Assembly (NCBI GenBank): GCA_045534165.1
Contig: JAZSJD010000036.1
Span: 1 to 55,592 of the forward strand
From: SIG575 sp045534165
GTDB lineage: Bacteria > Bacillota > Clostridia > Oscillospirales > Acutalibacteraceae
Reading direction: 5' to 3'
Length of the DNA stretch: 55,592 nt
The notes under the pieces were generated by a model. It was not told the DNA's origin and did no database searches. It saw only the letters and a list, made by a program, of their open reading frames with translations. The stretch's first letter is position 1. Every line of letters begins with the position of its first letter. This document shows, piece after piece, positions 8,888-17,023 of the stretch. The translations under genes were made by a program, and so were the position numbers.

Positions 8888-10945
8888 ATGAACAAAAAAA
8901 TAGCTAAAGTGATTTCTGTTATTCTTGCTACATTGATGATTGTTTCAACATTCTCATTTGTTTATGCAGAAGACAGCAAAACAGACGGACAGATAGTAAC
9001 AGGTGCTATTGACGAAATTGTAAACACAGACGAAGCAACACTTTCGAAGATAGAAACTCTTTTTAAAGATTATGTTGCAGGTTATAATGAACGTCATTCA
9101 CAGCCTGAAAATCAGTGGATTGTAACTCTCAATGGTGAGAATTTTGATATTCTTTCTCTCGTGGGAGCAAAAGATGCAATCCTTAACATCGGCAGTGTAC
9201 AGGAGCTTAAATATGTAGCTTTTGAACTTCTCGAAAGCTTTGCTTCAAAACTTCTTAATGCTCTTGCAAATACTCTTCCTGATCCTGACTTTTTCCGTGA
9301 TCAAAGCGAATACAAGAGCGAAAACTTCTATGCAGGTACAGACAAACTTCTCAAAGAACCTGCACAGGGTGCAAAATGGCAGCTCGGTTATGCTAACGCA
9401 AGCCTTGTTCCCGATGACTGGGAAACAAAAGACTATTATCTTGGCGGTTTCATCGATCCCAACAACGGTTTTTCAAACAAGGTTGAAACAATCGTTGATG
9501 ATATGAAAATCAGAATAGTTGCTCTTGATGATGGTTCAGACAGAGGCGTTTCAATTTTCGCAACAATCGACTCAATCGGTGTTTCAAACGCACATATCAG
9601 ACAGATTCGTGCAGCTGTTGCTGAAATTGCAGCAGAAAAGGGTATAACTCTTGCAAGTGTTAACGTTGCAGCAACTCATTCACACAGTGGTATTGATACA
9701 CAGGGCCTCTGGACTAACCTTTTCCCCAAAATCCTCGGTAACCTTGTTAAAGGTTGGACAGGTCTTGGTTCATTGGAAAAAGGCGTTGACGAAGAATATA
9801 TGGAACTTGTAGTTGCAAGATCAGCAAAAGCTATGGGTGAAGCTCTCGACGATATGAAACCCGGTACTCTTACATATTCAAAGAAAAATATCGGTGACGG
9901 TTATTTCAACAACAAAAACCGTCCTTCAGCAACATCAAAAGACGACACAATTACTCGTCTTGTGTTCACTCCCGACGACGTAACTGCAACACCTACAATT
10001 ATTGCAAATATGGCAGCTCATCCTGAAGTTGCAGGTCTTCCTACTGATGACGGTAAAGGCACAGGCCGTGAACTTTGCGGTGAATATATTTATTACATTG
10101 AAAAATACCTTAACGAATATAAAAACGACACTCTTGCAGCAAATGAAGGTGGCGAAGGTTACAACTTCTACTTCATCAACGGCGCTATTGCAGGTATCTA
10201 TATGGCAAGAGGTTGGACAGGTGACGGTGTTCCTAACGTTCATCGTTACGAAGAATCAATCCGTTACGGTACAGAAATCGGCAGAATTCTTCTCGCTCTT
10301 AATATGACAGAAGAAGAAATTCTTGCAGAAGATGCAATTTCAGGCAAATCAATCATTGATAAAGAAATCGCTGATTATGGTCTTGAAAACAGTTACACAA
10401 TCTGGTATAAAGGTTGGACACCTGTTGAAGAAATCGCAGTTGATCCTATTCTTAACGTAAGAATCAAGGAAATCAGAATCCCCGTAACAAACAATTTCAT
10501 CAAACTTGCAGGTAGAGCAAACCTTGTTAGCTACAACATTCTCAGAACTGCAGAAGGTGGATATGAAGTAGTTACAGAAACAGGTTATGTTGAATTTGGT
10601 AAACAGATGAAAGCTGTTATGGTTCCCGGTGAAATGGTAACAGATATCGTTTATGGCGGTGGCTCAATCACAGCAGAAGGTTCATTCTCTTGCCAGGACT
10701 TCCAGTACAAGTCAATTCAGGAAATCTTCGGTGATAAAGAACTTACAGCATTCGGCCTTTGCAACGATGCTCTCGGTTACATCGTTCCCGATAACGATTA
10801 TACACTCATCAGCTATCATGAACTTATTTCTCTCGGTAGCTACACAGCATCTTCAGTTGTAGGTGCACTCAGTGAAATCGCAGCAGAAGTTAATGGTTCT
10901 GCAGTTCCCGAAGCTCCTGTAGTTCCTGAAATACCTGCAGCATAA
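8888..10945 (+). CDS. Secreted neutral/alkaline ceramidase-family protein
   Basis: A 685-residue exported protein: the signal peptide MNKKIAKVISVILATLMIVS ends near VYA-EDS. The middle shows features of the neutral (non-lysosomal) ceramidase family: NVAATHSHSGIDTQGLW near residues 260-275 corresponds to its zinc-binding THTHSG motif (His264, His266), and NMAAHPEV near 375 gives another candidate ligand (His378). Family members cleave the amide bond of ceramides, but many bacterial relatives are uncharacterised, and the substrate here is not proven. The first ~110 residues and the proline-rich tail (PEAPVVPEIPAA) are not typical. No dockerin or anchor is present. First gene of an operon with two cohesin-like proteins. 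Confidence 0.68.
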   Translation: MNKKIAKVISVILATLMIVSTFSFVYAEDSKTDGQIVTGAIDEIVNTDEATLSKIETLFKDYVAGYNERHSQPENQWIVTLNGENFDILSLVGAKDAILNIGSVQELKYVAFELLESFASKLLNALANTLPDPDFFRDQSEYKSENFYAGTDKLLKEPAQGAKWQLGYANASLVPDDWETKDYYLGGFIDPNNGFSNKVETIVDDMKIRIVALDDGSDRGVSIFATIDSIGVSNAHIRQIRAAVAEIAAEKGITLASVNVAATHSHSGIDTQGLWTNLFPKILGNLVKGWTGLGSLEKGVDEEYMELVVARSAKAMGEALDDMKPGTLTYSKKNIGDGYFNNKNRPSATSKDDTITRLVFTPDDVTATPTIIANMAAHPEVAGLPTDDGKGTGRELCGEYIYYIEKYLNEYKNDTLAANEGGEGYNFYFINGAIAGIYMARGWTGDGVPNVHRYEESIRYGTEIGRILLALNMTEEEILAEDAISGKSIIDKEIADYGLENSYTIWYKGWTPVEEIAVDPILNVRIKEIRIPVTNNFIKLAGRANLVSYNILRTAEGGYEVVTETGYVEFGKQMKAVMVPGEMVTDIVYGGGSITAEGSFSCQDFQYKSIQEIFGDKELTAFGLCNDALGYIVPDNDYTLISYHELISLGSYTASSVVGALSEIAAEVNGSAVPEAPVVPEIPAA

Positions 10946-10977
10946 TTAAAACAAATTTTATTTAAGACGTGGTTATT

Positions 10978-12579
10978 ATGAAAAAAAGCAAGTTTGCTTC
11001 CAGATTTATAAGTCTGGCAATGACTATTGTTCTGATTTTTGGTGTATTCGATTCGTCTGCCTATGCGGCAGACGAATCGGACTATATAGCCGAATTCAGA
11101 ATAGAAACAGATAAAGCATCAGCAAAAGCAGGCGAAGATGTTACAGTAAGTGTTTATCTTAAAACAAACTATTACATCTTTGCAGCATCGATTGTTGCTA
11201 TATATGATTATCAGAAACTTACTTTGCAGAATACAAGTGAAAGCAACATTGCATCGTTCCTTACTTTTGAAGGTTCTTTGGCAGATGCTTACACAACAAA
11301 CGGCAACTGGAAAATCACAGATCAGCTTTTTACTAAGAGAAACTCCAATAAAGAGTTCTGGTCAAGTGAAGCTGTGAAAAATCAGTATAAGGCTGTATTT
11401 GCTTCCTGGGCAGGGGATTCCTCTGTTTCTGAGCTTTTAATGCTTGAAGAGGAAGAAAAAATCGTCAGCTTCACACTTAAAGCAAACGAAGATATAGATG
11501 ATTTTTCTGGACTTATTTTTATCAGCCTTGATTTCCTTAAAACTGCAACAGCACCTCAGGGTTATCTGTTTGTAGGACGTTCAGAAACAAGTGAAATTGA
11601 TATCAATAACGTGTATCAGACAGGCCAGACAATTATTTACAACGGTGTTGACCCTACATCACATGTGCATATTTCAAGCGAGTGGGAAGTAACAACACCT
11701 GCAACATGTACAGATGATGGTTTCCGAATCAAAAAATGTACTGTATGTGGTGTAACACTTGCAGAAGAAGTGCTTTATAGAACCGGTCATCGTTACGTAG
11801 CAGAAGAAACTGCACCTACCTGTACAGAACAAGGTTATACAACATATACTTGTTCAAATTGTCAGGATTCGTTTATAGCCGAATATGTAAGTGCACTCGG
11901 TCACACAGAAGTGATTGACGAAGCTGTTGCACCTGATTGCACAAATACAGGTCTGACAGAAGGTAAACATTGTTCTGTATGTAATGAAATATTTGTTGCT
12001 CAGGAAACTATAGATGCTCTCGGCCATACAGAAGGCGAGGCAGTAGAAGAAAACAGAGTAGAAGCAACATATGAATCGGCAGGTTCATACAATTCAGTAG
12101 TATACTGTTCAGTATGTGGCGAAGAACTTTCACGCGAAACCGTTGAAATCCCGATGCTCGAAGGTTACTTCAAAGCAGCAGAAGGCAGGGCAACAGTTAT
12201 CGATGAAGAACTCAGGTTTATCTATGGTCTTGACATCGGCCTTGCAGATCTTGAAGATTATGTTGATTATACTGCAAGTGTGACTTACAAACTTTCAGCA
12301 GGTGTTGGCACTGGTTCAATTGTTACAACATTCCGTGATGGCGAAGAATGGAAAACCTATACAATCGTTATCTTCGGCGATCTTAATGGTGACGGTGTTA
12401 TCGATATCTATGATGCTTCAATTCTTGCAGCAATTGTAAACGGTGATATGGAACTTGAAGAAGGCGATGTGCTTCTCTTTGCAGCAGACCTTAATAATGA
12501 TACAGCAGTTGATGTTTATGACCTTGCCATTCTCAATTCAGTTGTCAATGGCGAAACAGAAATTTCACAGACAAAATAA
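10978..12579 (+). CDS. Secreted cohesin-like / LGH-repeat / dockerin protein
   Basis: After a signal peptide (cleavage near AYA-ADE) comes a cohesin-like beta-sandwich (~residues 30-225; starts with IETDKASAKAGEDVTVSVYL and contains NYYIFAASIVAIYD). Four His/Cys repeats follow (~231-396), each with a CxxC pair and most opening 'LGH' or 'TGH'. A short beta module (GVGTGSIV...YTIVIF) leads into a C-terminal dockerin (~467-530) with two calcium loops, DLNGDGVIDIYDASIL and DLNNDTAVDVYDLAIL. Dockerins bind cohesins, so this protein could be both receptor and ligand. The first domain closely resembles that of the next gene (shared FLTFEG, NGNWK, EFWS and FASW blocks), implying duplication. ATG at 10978 is preferred over GTG at 10969; neither has a strong ribosome site. 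Binding partners are unknown. Confidence 0.8.
   Translation: MKKSKFASRFISLAMTIVLIFGVFDSSAYAADESDYIAEFRIETDKASAKAGEDVTVSVYLKTNYYIFAASIVAIYDYQKLTLQNTSESNIASFLTFEGSLADAYTTNGNWKITDQLFTKRNSNKEFWSSEAVKNQYKAVFASWAGDSSVSELLMLEEEEKIVSFTLKANEDIDDFSGLIFISLDFLKTATAPQGYLFVGRSETSEIDINNVYQTGQTIIYNGVDPTSHVHISSEWEVTTPATCTDDGFRIKKCTVCGVTLAEEVLYRTGHRYVAEETAPTCTEQGYTTYTCSNCQDSFIAEYVSALGHTEVIDEAVAPDCTNTGLTEGKHCSVCNEIFVAQETIDALGHTEGEAVEENRVEATYESAGSYNSVVYCSVCGEELSRETVEIPMLEGYFKAAEGRATVIDEELRFIYGLDIGLADLEDYVDYTASVTYKLSAGVGTGSIVTTFRDGEEWKTYTIVIFGDLNGDGVIDIYDASILAAIVNGDMELEEGDVLLFAADLNNDTAVDVYDLAILNSVVNGETEISQTK
11668..12165 (+). repeat. Four divergent LGH/CxxC protein repeats
   Basis: Four tandem units of about 38-48 residues, each starting with His and carrying a CxxC pair (CTVCG, CSNCQ, CSVCN, CSVCG). 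The last unit (HTEGEAVEENRVEAT...) is of the same subtype as the units at 53012-54103, and the second (ending YTCSNCQDSFIAEYVSALG) matches the odd seventh unit there. Confidence 0.8.
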
Positions 12580-12597
12580 ATAAAGGAGTGGATTTGA

Positions 12598-13590
12598 ATG
12601 AAAAGAACTTTAAGCAAAATAATTTCAGTTGTTTTGTTGGCAACAATGCTTATTTCTTCAGGCGTTGTTTCTCTTTCATCTTCAGCCGCCTCAGAAGCCG
12701 ATTATAAAGCAACATTTACCATTGTAACTGACAAAACATCAGTTGCAGCAGGTGAAGAAGTTAAAGTAAGCGTAAAGCTTAAAACAAACTATTATATTTG
12801 TGCAATGGAACTTCCCGTAATTTATGATGGTGATGCTTTCAAAGTGCAGAAAACAAGCCCCACAAGCCTTAAATCTTTCCTTACTTTTGAAGGAAGAATG
12901 GCAAGTGCTTACCAGACAAACGGCAACTGGAAGTCTCCTGCAGAGTTCTATACAAGCCGTAACTCAAACACAGAATTCTGGTCACAGAAATCTATAATGG
13001 ATAGATATAAAATTGCGTTTGCATCATGGTCAGCTAACTCACAGCTCAATGGTGGCAAGTTAATTAAACTTTCAAACGAAGAAACTATTGTGTCTTTCAC
13101 TCTTAAAGCACAGAAAGATATCAGCAATATTGATGGTCTTATTTTCCTTCATAAAGATTTCCTTAAGACAGAATCTTTTGCAGGCGGCAGATGGTCTTGC
13201 GGAAGAAGTAAGACTGAAAAATTTGATGCAAAAAACATTGTTGCAGTAGGACAGACAGTTGAATTTAAAGGAACAATTCCCAGCTTCAAGAATGATGTGC
13301 AGCAGCAGGAAGATGTTGTTGCAATCAACTATAAGGCAACAAAAAGCCTTAAAGAACAGCTTAATGAAACAATAATCAAAGATTTCAAGCTTAAATGGGA
13401 ATCTGCTGACGAATCAATTGTAACAGTAGATGAAGATGGTAACATTTACGGTGCAAAAGCCGGTCAGACACAAGTTACAGTTAAATCAACCGACGGAAAA
13501 TTTGTAAAAACTTTTGATGTTACAGTATCTTACTCAATCTGGCAGTGGATAATTATTATTGTTCTTTTTGGTTGGATCTGGTACGTTTAA
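12598..13590 (+). CDS. Secreted cohesin-like / Big2 protein with C-terminal membrane anchor
   Basis: The signal peptide (MKRTLSKIISVVLLATMLIS, cleavage near SSA-ASE) is followed by a cohesin-like domain (~35-225) strongly similar to that of the preceding gene. Then comes a bacterial Ig-like group 2 (Big2) domain (~240-312; LKWESADESIVTVDEDGNIY and AGQTQVTV are typical). The protein ends in a hydrophobic, tryptophan-rich helix (SIWQWIIIIVLFGWIWYV) with no basic cytoplasmic tail. It would hold the cohesin-like domain at the outer membrane face, so it could act as the anchor for dockerin-bearing partners; this is inference. It has a good ribosome site (AAAGGAG) and is last in the operon, with a terminator just after it. 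Confidence 0.8.
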   Translation: MKRTLSKIISVVLLATMLISSGVVSLSSSAASEADYKATFTIVTDKTSVAAGEEVKVSVKLKTNYYICAMELPVIYDGDAFKVQKTSPTSLKSFLTFEGRMASAYQTNGNWKSPAEFYTSRNSNTEFWSQKSIMDRYKIAFASWSANSQLNGGKLIKLSNEETIVSFTLKAQKDISNIDGLIFLHKDFLKTESFAGGRWSCGRSKTEKFDAKNIVAVGQTVEFKGTIPSFKNDVQQQEDVVAINYKATKSLKEQLNETIIKDFKLKWESADESIVTVDEDGNIYGAKAGQTQVTVKSTDGKFVKTFDVTVSYSIWQWIIIIVLFGWIWYV

Positions 13591-13602
13591 TTAAATAATG
13601 GT

Positions 13603-13643
13603 AACAAGCAGATATCTTCAGGATATCTGCTTGTTTTTCTTTT
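13603..13643 (+). terminator. Intrinsic terminator of the ceramidase/cohesin-like operon
   Basis: Perfect 12-bp stem CAAGCAGATATC/GATATCTGCTTG (13605-13616, 13622-13633), loop TTCAG, followed by a T-rich run. Confidence 0.92.
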
Positions 13644-13651
13644 AAAATAGT

Positions 13652-13669
13652 TTGTTAAAAGTTTAATTA
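13652..13669. promoter_or_regulatory. Candidate Rex-type operator upstream of the apbE-rnf operon
   Basis: TTGTTAA-AAGT-TTAATTA matches 12 of 14 fixed positions of the Rex consensus TTGTTAA-N4-TTAACAA and ends three bases before the -35 element of the operon promoter. Together with the similar site upstream of nifJ it suggests NADH/NAD+-responsive control. AT-rich sequence makes chance matches possible. Confidence 0.35.
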
Positions 13670-13672
13670 ATC

Positions 13673-13701
13673 TTGCATTAGAATCAATAATATTGTAAAA
13701 T
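13673..13701 (+). promoter_or_regulatory. Promoter of the apbE-rnf operon
   Basis: TTGCAT (13673-13678), 17-bp spacer, TAAAAT (13696-13701). No other promoter is evident before rnfC, so it probably serves the whole 13738-21374 operon. Confidence 0.6.
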
Positions 13702-13737
13702 AAAAGATGATACTCAAAATGGAGAGGTGCGAGGATT

Positions 13738-14751
13738 TTGAAACAAAAGAAGATAACAATTGTTTTTGTATCTTTGGTGGCAATTATACTCGCTGCTGTT
13801 ATAATTTTTGATACAGTTCTGAAAAAAGAAGAGTATCAGAAAACTGATTATGCTATGGGTGCAGTTATATCTCAGAGGCTTACAGGCAAAAGTTGTGAAG
13901 ATACTGCAAAAGAAATAACAGCAAAAATCAAAGACCTTGAAAAAGTTATTTCATGGAGAGTTGAAGGTTCAGAAGTTGCTGAATTGAATTCACAAAAATT
14001 TGTTGAAGTTTCACCTGAAACAGAAAAGATTTTTGAAGATATAGTTGATGTGTGTAAAAAAAGTAACGGTGCAATAGATTTAACTGTGGGAAAACTTACA
14101 CGCTTGTGGAATATCGGTTCAGATGAATTTATTCTTCCCGAACAAAATCTGATAGAAAAAGAACTTGAAAATATAGGCTTTGAAAAAGTAAAAATTGAAA
14201 ATTCAACAATTTCCGTTGATGAAAATCAGTTTGTTGACCTTGGTTTTGTCGGCAAGGGAATTGCCTGTGATGAAGCTAAAGAAGTTCTTGAAAAAAGTGA
14301 AATAAAAGAAGCAGTAATCAGTGTTGGCGGAAGCTTATGTCTTTTCGGAAAAGGTACTTTTGATGTTGGTATCAGAAATCCTCTTGGTGATGTAAACGAA
14401 TATATGGCGGTTCTTGAAGTGGGTGAGTGTTTTATTTCAACATCAGGAAATTATGAAAGATTTTCTGAATATGACGGCAAAAAATATCATCACATTTTAT
14501 CAACTCAGACAGGATATCCCGTTGAAAACAATCTTTTATCAGTTACCATTGTCTGCTCATCGGGGCTTTTAAGTGATGCTCTTTCTACAGCGTGTTATTG
14601 TCTCGGTTATGAAGAAAGCATTGAATTACTTCAGGAATATAAAGCAGAAGCTGTATTTATTTTTGATGATAATACTGTAAAAGTTACAGATGGTCTGAAA
14701 GATAAAATAGAAATAGAAAATGATGAGTTCAAGTTATGGAAAGAAAATTAA
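13738..14751 (+). CDS. apbE: FAD:protein FMN transferase (ApbE family)
   Basis: Transfers FMN from FAD onto Thr/Ser of target proteins; RnfG and RnfD of this operon are the obvious substrates. A 337-residue protein with an N-terminal membrane anchor (ITIVFVSLVAIILAAVIIFD). ApbE features are the DYAMGAVISQRL opening, NGAIDLTVGKLTRLWNIG, VDLGFVGKGIACDEAKEVL, GGSLCLFGKG, and SSGLLSDALSTACYCLG, which carries the metal-binding region. There is no lipobox Cys, unlike many ApbE lipoproteins. TTG start at 13738 with GGAGAGG upstream. The 3' end overlaps the next gene by 16 bases. Confidence 0.95.
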   Translation: MKQKKITIVFVSLVAIILAAVIIFDTVLKKEEYQKTDYAMGAVISQRLTGKSCEDTAKEITAKIKDLEKVISWRVEGSEVAELNSQKFVEVSPETEKIFEDIVDVCKKSNGAIDLTVGKLTRLWNIGSDEFILPEQNLIEKELENIGFEKVKIENSTISVDENQFVDLGFVGKGIACDEAKEVLEKSEIKEAVISVGGSLCLFGKGTFDVGIRNPLGDVNEYMAVLEVGECFISTSGNYERFSEYDGKKYHHILSTQTGYPVENNLLSVTIVCSSGLLSDALSTACYCLGYEESIELLQEYKAEAVFIFDDNTVKVTDGLKDKIEIENDEFKLWKEN

Positions 14752-15113
14752 TCACAAAAAATGACGTTTTGTTAATAGCAGGAATTGCTTTTGTCATTTT
14801 GCTGGCTTTATTTTTGAAAAACAGTTTCAACAACAATTTGATTGCTCAGGTTTATTTTGACGGTGAAGTTATTGAAACAATAAATCTTTCAGCAAAAGAA
14901 GAAAAAAAGATTGTAACGGGTGAGAATGGCTCAACCGTGATTGAAGCAAAGGATGGCAAAATTTATTTTGAATCTTCCGTTTGTCCTGATAAAATTTGTG
15001 TAGAAAGCGGAGAGCTTGAAAAAAACGGAGATTTTGCTTCCTGCCTTCCTGAAAAAGTTATTGTCAAGGTGGTTGGGGAAAAAGGAAATATCCCTGATGC
15101 TATTGTTTATTAA
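14736..15113 (+). CDS. NusG domain II-containing membrane-anchored protein
   Basis: A 125-residue protein with one N-terminal transmembrane helix (VLLIAGIAFVILLALFL) and an extracellular NusG domain II-like fold (PF07009 type): GSTVIEAKDGKIYFESSVCP, CVESGELEK and CLPEKVIVKVVG. It has three conserved Cys residues. This family habitually sits next to apbE, the Gx/HepSI membrane protein and rnf in Firmicutes, but its function is unknown; a role in Rnf maturation is a guess from context. Overlaps apbE by 16 bases. Confidence 0.88.
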   Translation: MERKLITKNDVLLIAGIAFVILLALFLKNSFNNNLIAQVYFDGEVIETINLSAKEEKKIVTGENGSTVIEAKDGKIYFESSVCPDKICVESGELEKNGDFASCLPEKVIVKVVGEKGNIPDAIVY

Positions 15114-15122
15114 GGTGGCTTT

Positions 15123-15644
15123 ATGAAAACAAAAATACAAAAAATAGCATTGATGGGTATTCTGTCAGCTCAGGCATTAGTGCTTGCTTTTCTTGAAAAT
15201 CTGTTGCCTGCATTGCCTTTTATGCCCCCGGGAGTCAAACTTGGTCTTTCAAATATAGTAACTATGTTTTGTGCAGGCACAATGGGTGTTACATCTGCAT
15301 TTACGGTTACTCTTATAAAATCGCTTTTCGTTTTGCTTACACGTGGATTTACAGCCTTTCTTATGAGCTTAGGCGGGGGCCTTATAAGTACATTGGCAAT
15401 GTGCCTGATGATTAAGCTTGTAAAGAGCAAATCTGGATATATCGGTGTGGCTGTGGTAAGTGCAGTTTGTCATAATTTCGGACAGCTTTTAGTATCAATA
15501 ATTGTTACAAAAACATCGGCGATGTTTTCATATTTTCCGGTTTTACTTCTCAGCGGGGTTGTAATGGGGATTATAACAGGAACAATTCTGAAAATTGTTA
15601 TGCCTTTGCTTTTGAAACAATCAAAATATTTTAATCGTTTATAA
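15123..15644 (+). CDS. Gx transporter / heptaprenyl diphosphate synthase component I family membrane protein
   Basis: A 173-residue integral membrane protein with about five hydrophobic segments and the family-typical stretches LPFMPPGVKLGLSNIVTMF, RGFTAFLMSLGGGLISTLAM and VCHNFGQLLVSI. These match the HepSI/'Gx transporter' family (PF07456), which resembles ECF-type substrate-binding components. The catalytic role suggested by the name 'heptaprenyl synthase' is doubtful; transport of a precursor such as a flavin or quinone-like molecule is possible but unproven. Nine bases after the NusG_II gene and 32 before rnfC, in the same operon. Confidence 0.88.
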   Translation: MKTKIQKIALMGILSAQALVLAFLENLLPALPFMPPGVKLGLSNIVTMFCAGTMGVTSAFTVTLIKSLFVLLTRGFTAFLMSLGGGLISTLAMCLMIKLVKSKSGYIGVAVVSAVCHNFGQLLVSIIVTKTSAMFSYFPVLLLSGVVMGIITGTILKIVMPLLLKQSKYFNRL

Positions 15645-15676
15645 TGTCAGTTTTAAATAGAGAAAGGGATGGTTGA

Positions 15677-17023
15677 ATGGGTTTTAAAAAGCCGGAAGGC
15701 GTTTTAAAAGCAGTCAAGCAGGTAAGGGGAGGCGTTCACGTTTCTCATCACAAAAATACTGCTGAAATGAAAGTGGTAAGAATTACACCGCCTAAAAAGA
15801 TTGTATTGCCGATGCAGCAACACATCGGTGCACCTTGTGTGCCTGTTGTTAAGGTTGGCGATACAGTAAGTGTGGGACAAGTGGTAGGTGAAGCAGGTGG
15901 CTTTGTTTCAACACCTATTCACGCTTCTGTGTCAGGCACAGTTGTTGCTGTGGGTGACGTAAGTCTGCCAAGCGGTGTTGTTTCCAAAGGTGTTACAATT
16001 GAATCAGACGGTGAAATGCGTCAGTTCGAAGGAATCGCACCTCCTGTGGTTGAAACAAGAGAAGATTTTATAAAAGCAGTACGTGATTCAGGCCTTGTAG
16101 GTCTTGGTGGTGCAGGTTTCCCCACACACGTTAAACTTGCTTTTCCGAAAGAAAAGAATATTGATACTCTTATCATCAATGCAGCTGAATGTGAACCTTA
16201 CATAACAGTTGACTACCGTGAATGTCTTGAAAACTCAAAGAATATAATCAGCGGTATTCAGGTTCTTCAGAAATGGCTTGAAATACCTAATGTAATAATT
16301 GCTATTGAAGATAATAAGCCTCAGGCTTTCAAAGCTTTGCAGGATATTGCAGGAGAGTTCAAAGTTAAAGATAATGTAAAACTGATGACTCTTAAGTCGG
16401 TATATCCTCAGGGCGCTGAAAAAATGATGGTACAATCTGCAACAGGCAGACGTGTTCCTCCCGGAAAGTTACCGGCAGACGTTGGCTGTGTTGTTATGAA
16501 CGTTGCAAGTGCTGCGTTTATCGGAAGATATATGAGAACAGGTCGTCCGCTGGTCAGTCGTTCAATGACAGTTGACGGTTCAGCAATCGCAGAACCAAAG
16601 AACGTAAGAGTTCCCATAGGCACAAGCATTTCTGAAATTATTGATTTCTGTGGCGGTTTCAAAGAAGAACCTGAAAAAATTCTTTCAGGCGGTCCTATGA
16701 TGGGTATGGCTGTTTTCTCAACAGATGTTCCTATGATTAAGAGCAACAATGCAATTCTTGCTTTTACTAAAAAAGATGCAGCTCTTAAATTTGAACGTGA
16801 CTGTATCCGTTGCGGAAGATGTGCAGAGGCTTGTCCTATGAGCCTTATGCCCACACTTATTGAAAGATATGCAAAAATCGGAGACGTAGAAAGACTCAAC
16901 AAAATCGGTATTAATGTTTGCATGGAATGTGGTAGCTGTGCTTATTCATGTCCTGCAGGCAAGCCTCTTGTTCAGTATATGCGTCTGGCTAAATCTGTTG
17001 TAAGGGAGGCTGCTAAAAAATGA
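15677..17023 (+). CDS. rnfC: Rnf electron transport complex subunit C
   Basis: Peripheral Rnf subunit that binds NADH/FMN and two 4Fe-4S clusters; passes electrons between ferredoxin-fed RnfB and NAD+. The 448 residues include the N-terminal GGVHVSHHKNTA segment, the Rossmann-like GLVGLGGAGFPTHVKLAFP and INAAECEPYI motifs (NAD/FMN site, as in NuoF), the YPQGAEKMMV block and two clusters near the C-terminus: CIRCGRCAEACP and CMECGSCAYSCP. Length is typical of clostridial RnfC. The stop overlaps rnfD by four bases. Confidence 0.98.
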   Translation: MGFKKPEGVLKAVKQVRGGVHVSHHKNTAEMKVVRITPPKKIVLPMQQHIGAPCVPVVKVGDTVSVGQVVGEAGGFVSTPIHASVSGTVVAVGDVSLPSGVVSKGVTIESDGEMRQFEGIAPPVVETREDFIKAVRDSGLVGLGGAGFPTHVKLAFPKEKNIDTLIINAAECEPYITVDYRECLENSKNIISGIQVLQKWLEIPNVIIAIEDNKPQAFKALQDIAGEFKVKDNVKLMTLKSVYPQGAEKMMVQSATGRRVPPGKLPADVGCVVMNVASAAFIGRYMRTGRPLVSRSMTVDGSAIAEPKNVRVPIGTSISEIIDFCGGFKEEPEKILSGGPMMGMAVFSTDVPMIKSNNAILAFTKKDAALKFERDCIRCGRCAEACPMSLMPTLIERYAKIGDVERLNKIGINVCMECGSCAYSCPAGKPLVQYMRLAKSVVREAAKK

